From the NCBI GenBank assembly GCA_018652685.1, contig JABIBQ010000075.1, forward strand, positions 1 to 42,762: a stretch of 42,762 bases of DNA. The letters run 5' to 3'. Position numbers and translations under genes: made by a program. Source of the DNA: Candidatus Bathyarchaeota archaeon. Its GTDB lineage: Archaea > Thermoproteota > Bathyarchaeia > TCS64. The notes beneath the pieces are model-generated. The model searched no databases and was not told the DNA's origin. It was given only the letters and a program-made list of their open reading frames with translations. This document shows, one piece after another, positions 42,028 through 42,762 of this stretch. Positions within the stretch are counted from its first letter, which is position 1, and each line of letters opens with the position of its first letter.

Positions 42028-42762
42028 TTAAAAGTGGCGGAAGCACCGCTCGTCACTGAACACCATGGCTATGTCGTTCTCGTTACAAGCCGCGATAACA
42101 TCCTTGTCCCTGACGCTACCGCCTGGTTGGACAATCGCCTTCACTCCGTACTCCGCGAGGAGTTCAATGCTATCCCTGAACGGGAAGAAGCCATCTGACG
42201 CAAGAACGGAGCCGGATATCTCGTCGCCGTGGCCTCTGCCGACCGCCTTCTCCAATGCGAGCTTGACCGCAGTGACCCTGTCCTGCTGACCGGTACCGAC
42301 GCCTATCGTTGCGTTATCCTTGCTCAGAACGACGCCGTTACTTCTCACATTCATGCAGATATACCAACTGAACAGAAGATCCTTCAGCTCCTGTGGAGTA
42401 GGCTCCCTCTCGGTAACGACGCGTAGATCCTCAACAGACTTGAGCTTGGTAAGCATGGGTGCCTGGAGTATCACACTGCCGTCAGCCTGTACACTGATGT
42501 CAAGCGGCCACATCGGCTCATCGATGTACTTGCTGACAGTGTCTATGCCATCAACCTGCATTATCCTGATATTCTTCTTCTGGTTGAAGAACTCCATGCA
42601 GCCATCGGCATAGCTGGGGGCAACAACTCCTTCCACGTAGCTGTTCATCAGCTCCTCCGCCGTGACAGGATCAACCTCGCAGTTGAACCCAACGACGCTA
42701 CCGAAAGCAGCCAACGCGTCACAGTCACGTGCACGCCGGTAGACCTCAACCAGAGGCTCGTC
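42028..42762 (-). CDS. purH: PurH, AICAR formyltransferase domain (partial, 5' end outside window)
   Basis: The frame is open to the right edge (244 codons seen); the first in-window codons read EVYRRARDCDALAAFGSVVG, the conserved AICAR formyltransferase segment, so the true start lies beyond. Also visible are VRSNGVVLSKDNATIGVGTG, VLASDGFFPFRDSIE, GVKAIVQPGGSVRDKDVI and the end RCFRHF. The enzyme formylates AICAR with 10-formyl-tetrahydrofolate in purine synthesis. Many archaea use the ATP/formate enzyme PurP instead, so this folate-type gene tells about host metabolism. Whether the N-terminal IMP cyclohydrolase domain is fused cannot be seen. Confidence 0.9.
   Translation of the reverse strand, partial: DEPLVEVYRRARDCDALAAFGSVVGFNCEVDPVTAEELMNSYVEGVVAPSYADGCMEFFNQKKNIRIMQVDGIDTVSKYIDEPMWPLDISVQADGSVILQAPMLTKLKSVEDLRVVTEREPTPQELKDLLFSWYICMNVRSNGVVLSKDNATIGVGTGQQDRVTAVKLALEKAVGRGHGDEISGSVLASDGFFPFRDSIELLAEYGVKAIVQPGGSVRDKDVIAACNENDIAMVFSDERCFRHF

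Noticed and set aside
1..42762. CRISPR arrays, rRNA, tRNA, insertion sequences
   Set aside because: I found no regularly spaced direct repeats, no conserved rRNA or tRNA-like cloverleaf segments and no transposase motif with terminal repeats in the intergenic regions read by eye.

Overview
The window is archaeal chromosome. It carries a gene for CDP-archaeol synthase (CarS) and a RadB-type RecA paralog. Several starts have TATA-like boxes about 25 bases upstream, one of them apparently leaderless. T-tract ends replace hairpin terminators, and TTG/GTG starts are frequent. It also has a multi-domain S-layer-like protein, an Ech-type group 4 [NiFe] hydrogenase, an F420/luciferase-type oxidoreductase and a SpeH-like AdoMet decarboxylase. 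I cannot fix the phylum from this alone. RadB points to a euryarchaeal/Thermoplasmatota-like lineage, but an Asgard (for example Thorarchaeia-like) or other deep lineage is possible.

Region 1 (1-9300), energy metabolism. A truncated two-HTH AsnC/ArnR-like regulator (minus strand, running off the left edge and open to it) is divergent from a probable operon of two unrecognised small genes followed by echABCDEF. The NiFe ligands and FeS ligands are intact. The unusual part is EchD: its NuoC-like domain is fused to a complete GltD/NfnB-like FAD-NAD(P)H oxidoreductase, which suggests an H2- or ferredoxin-linked pyridine-nucleotide reaction on a membrane ion-pumping hydrogenase. A 29-residue Cys-rich microprotein and an Lrp/AsnC regulator follow.

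Region 2 (9301-18272), housekeeping and accessory genes: a PD-(D/E)XK-like nuclease-fold protein, a thioredoxin-fold peroxiredoxin, a VOC protein, an MFS exporter, an AdoMet decarboxylase-like protein, a CPA1 Na+/H+ antiporter, a small ribbon-helix-helix (RHH) protein, a double zinc-ribbon protein, an LLM flavin oxidoreductase, and a tightly overlapped PfkB kinase-radB-carS operon.

Region 3 (18525-31385), cell surface. A one-base-overlapping pair of paralogous RHH-like genes lies upstream of an S-layer-type gene with a long leader that contains TGTATACA palindromes. Next comes an AT-rich glycan locus: a Wzx-type flippase, two family 2 glycosyltransferases, two sulfotransferases and three alkaline-phosphatase-superfamily enzymes with a Thr nucleophile. 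The simplest reading is synthesis and decoration of a sulfated and/or phosphorylated glycan for the adjacent surface protein. The sharp change in base composition at the borders suggests an exchangeable surface island.

Region 4 (31498-42762): purB; a convergent five-gene operon (transglutaminase-like protein, membrane protein, MoxR AAA+, DUF58, membrane protein) in which the transglutaminase domain has lost its catalytic Cys and His; an arginine-deiminase-like gene; about 1 kb of apparently degraded sequence; and the 3' part of purH.
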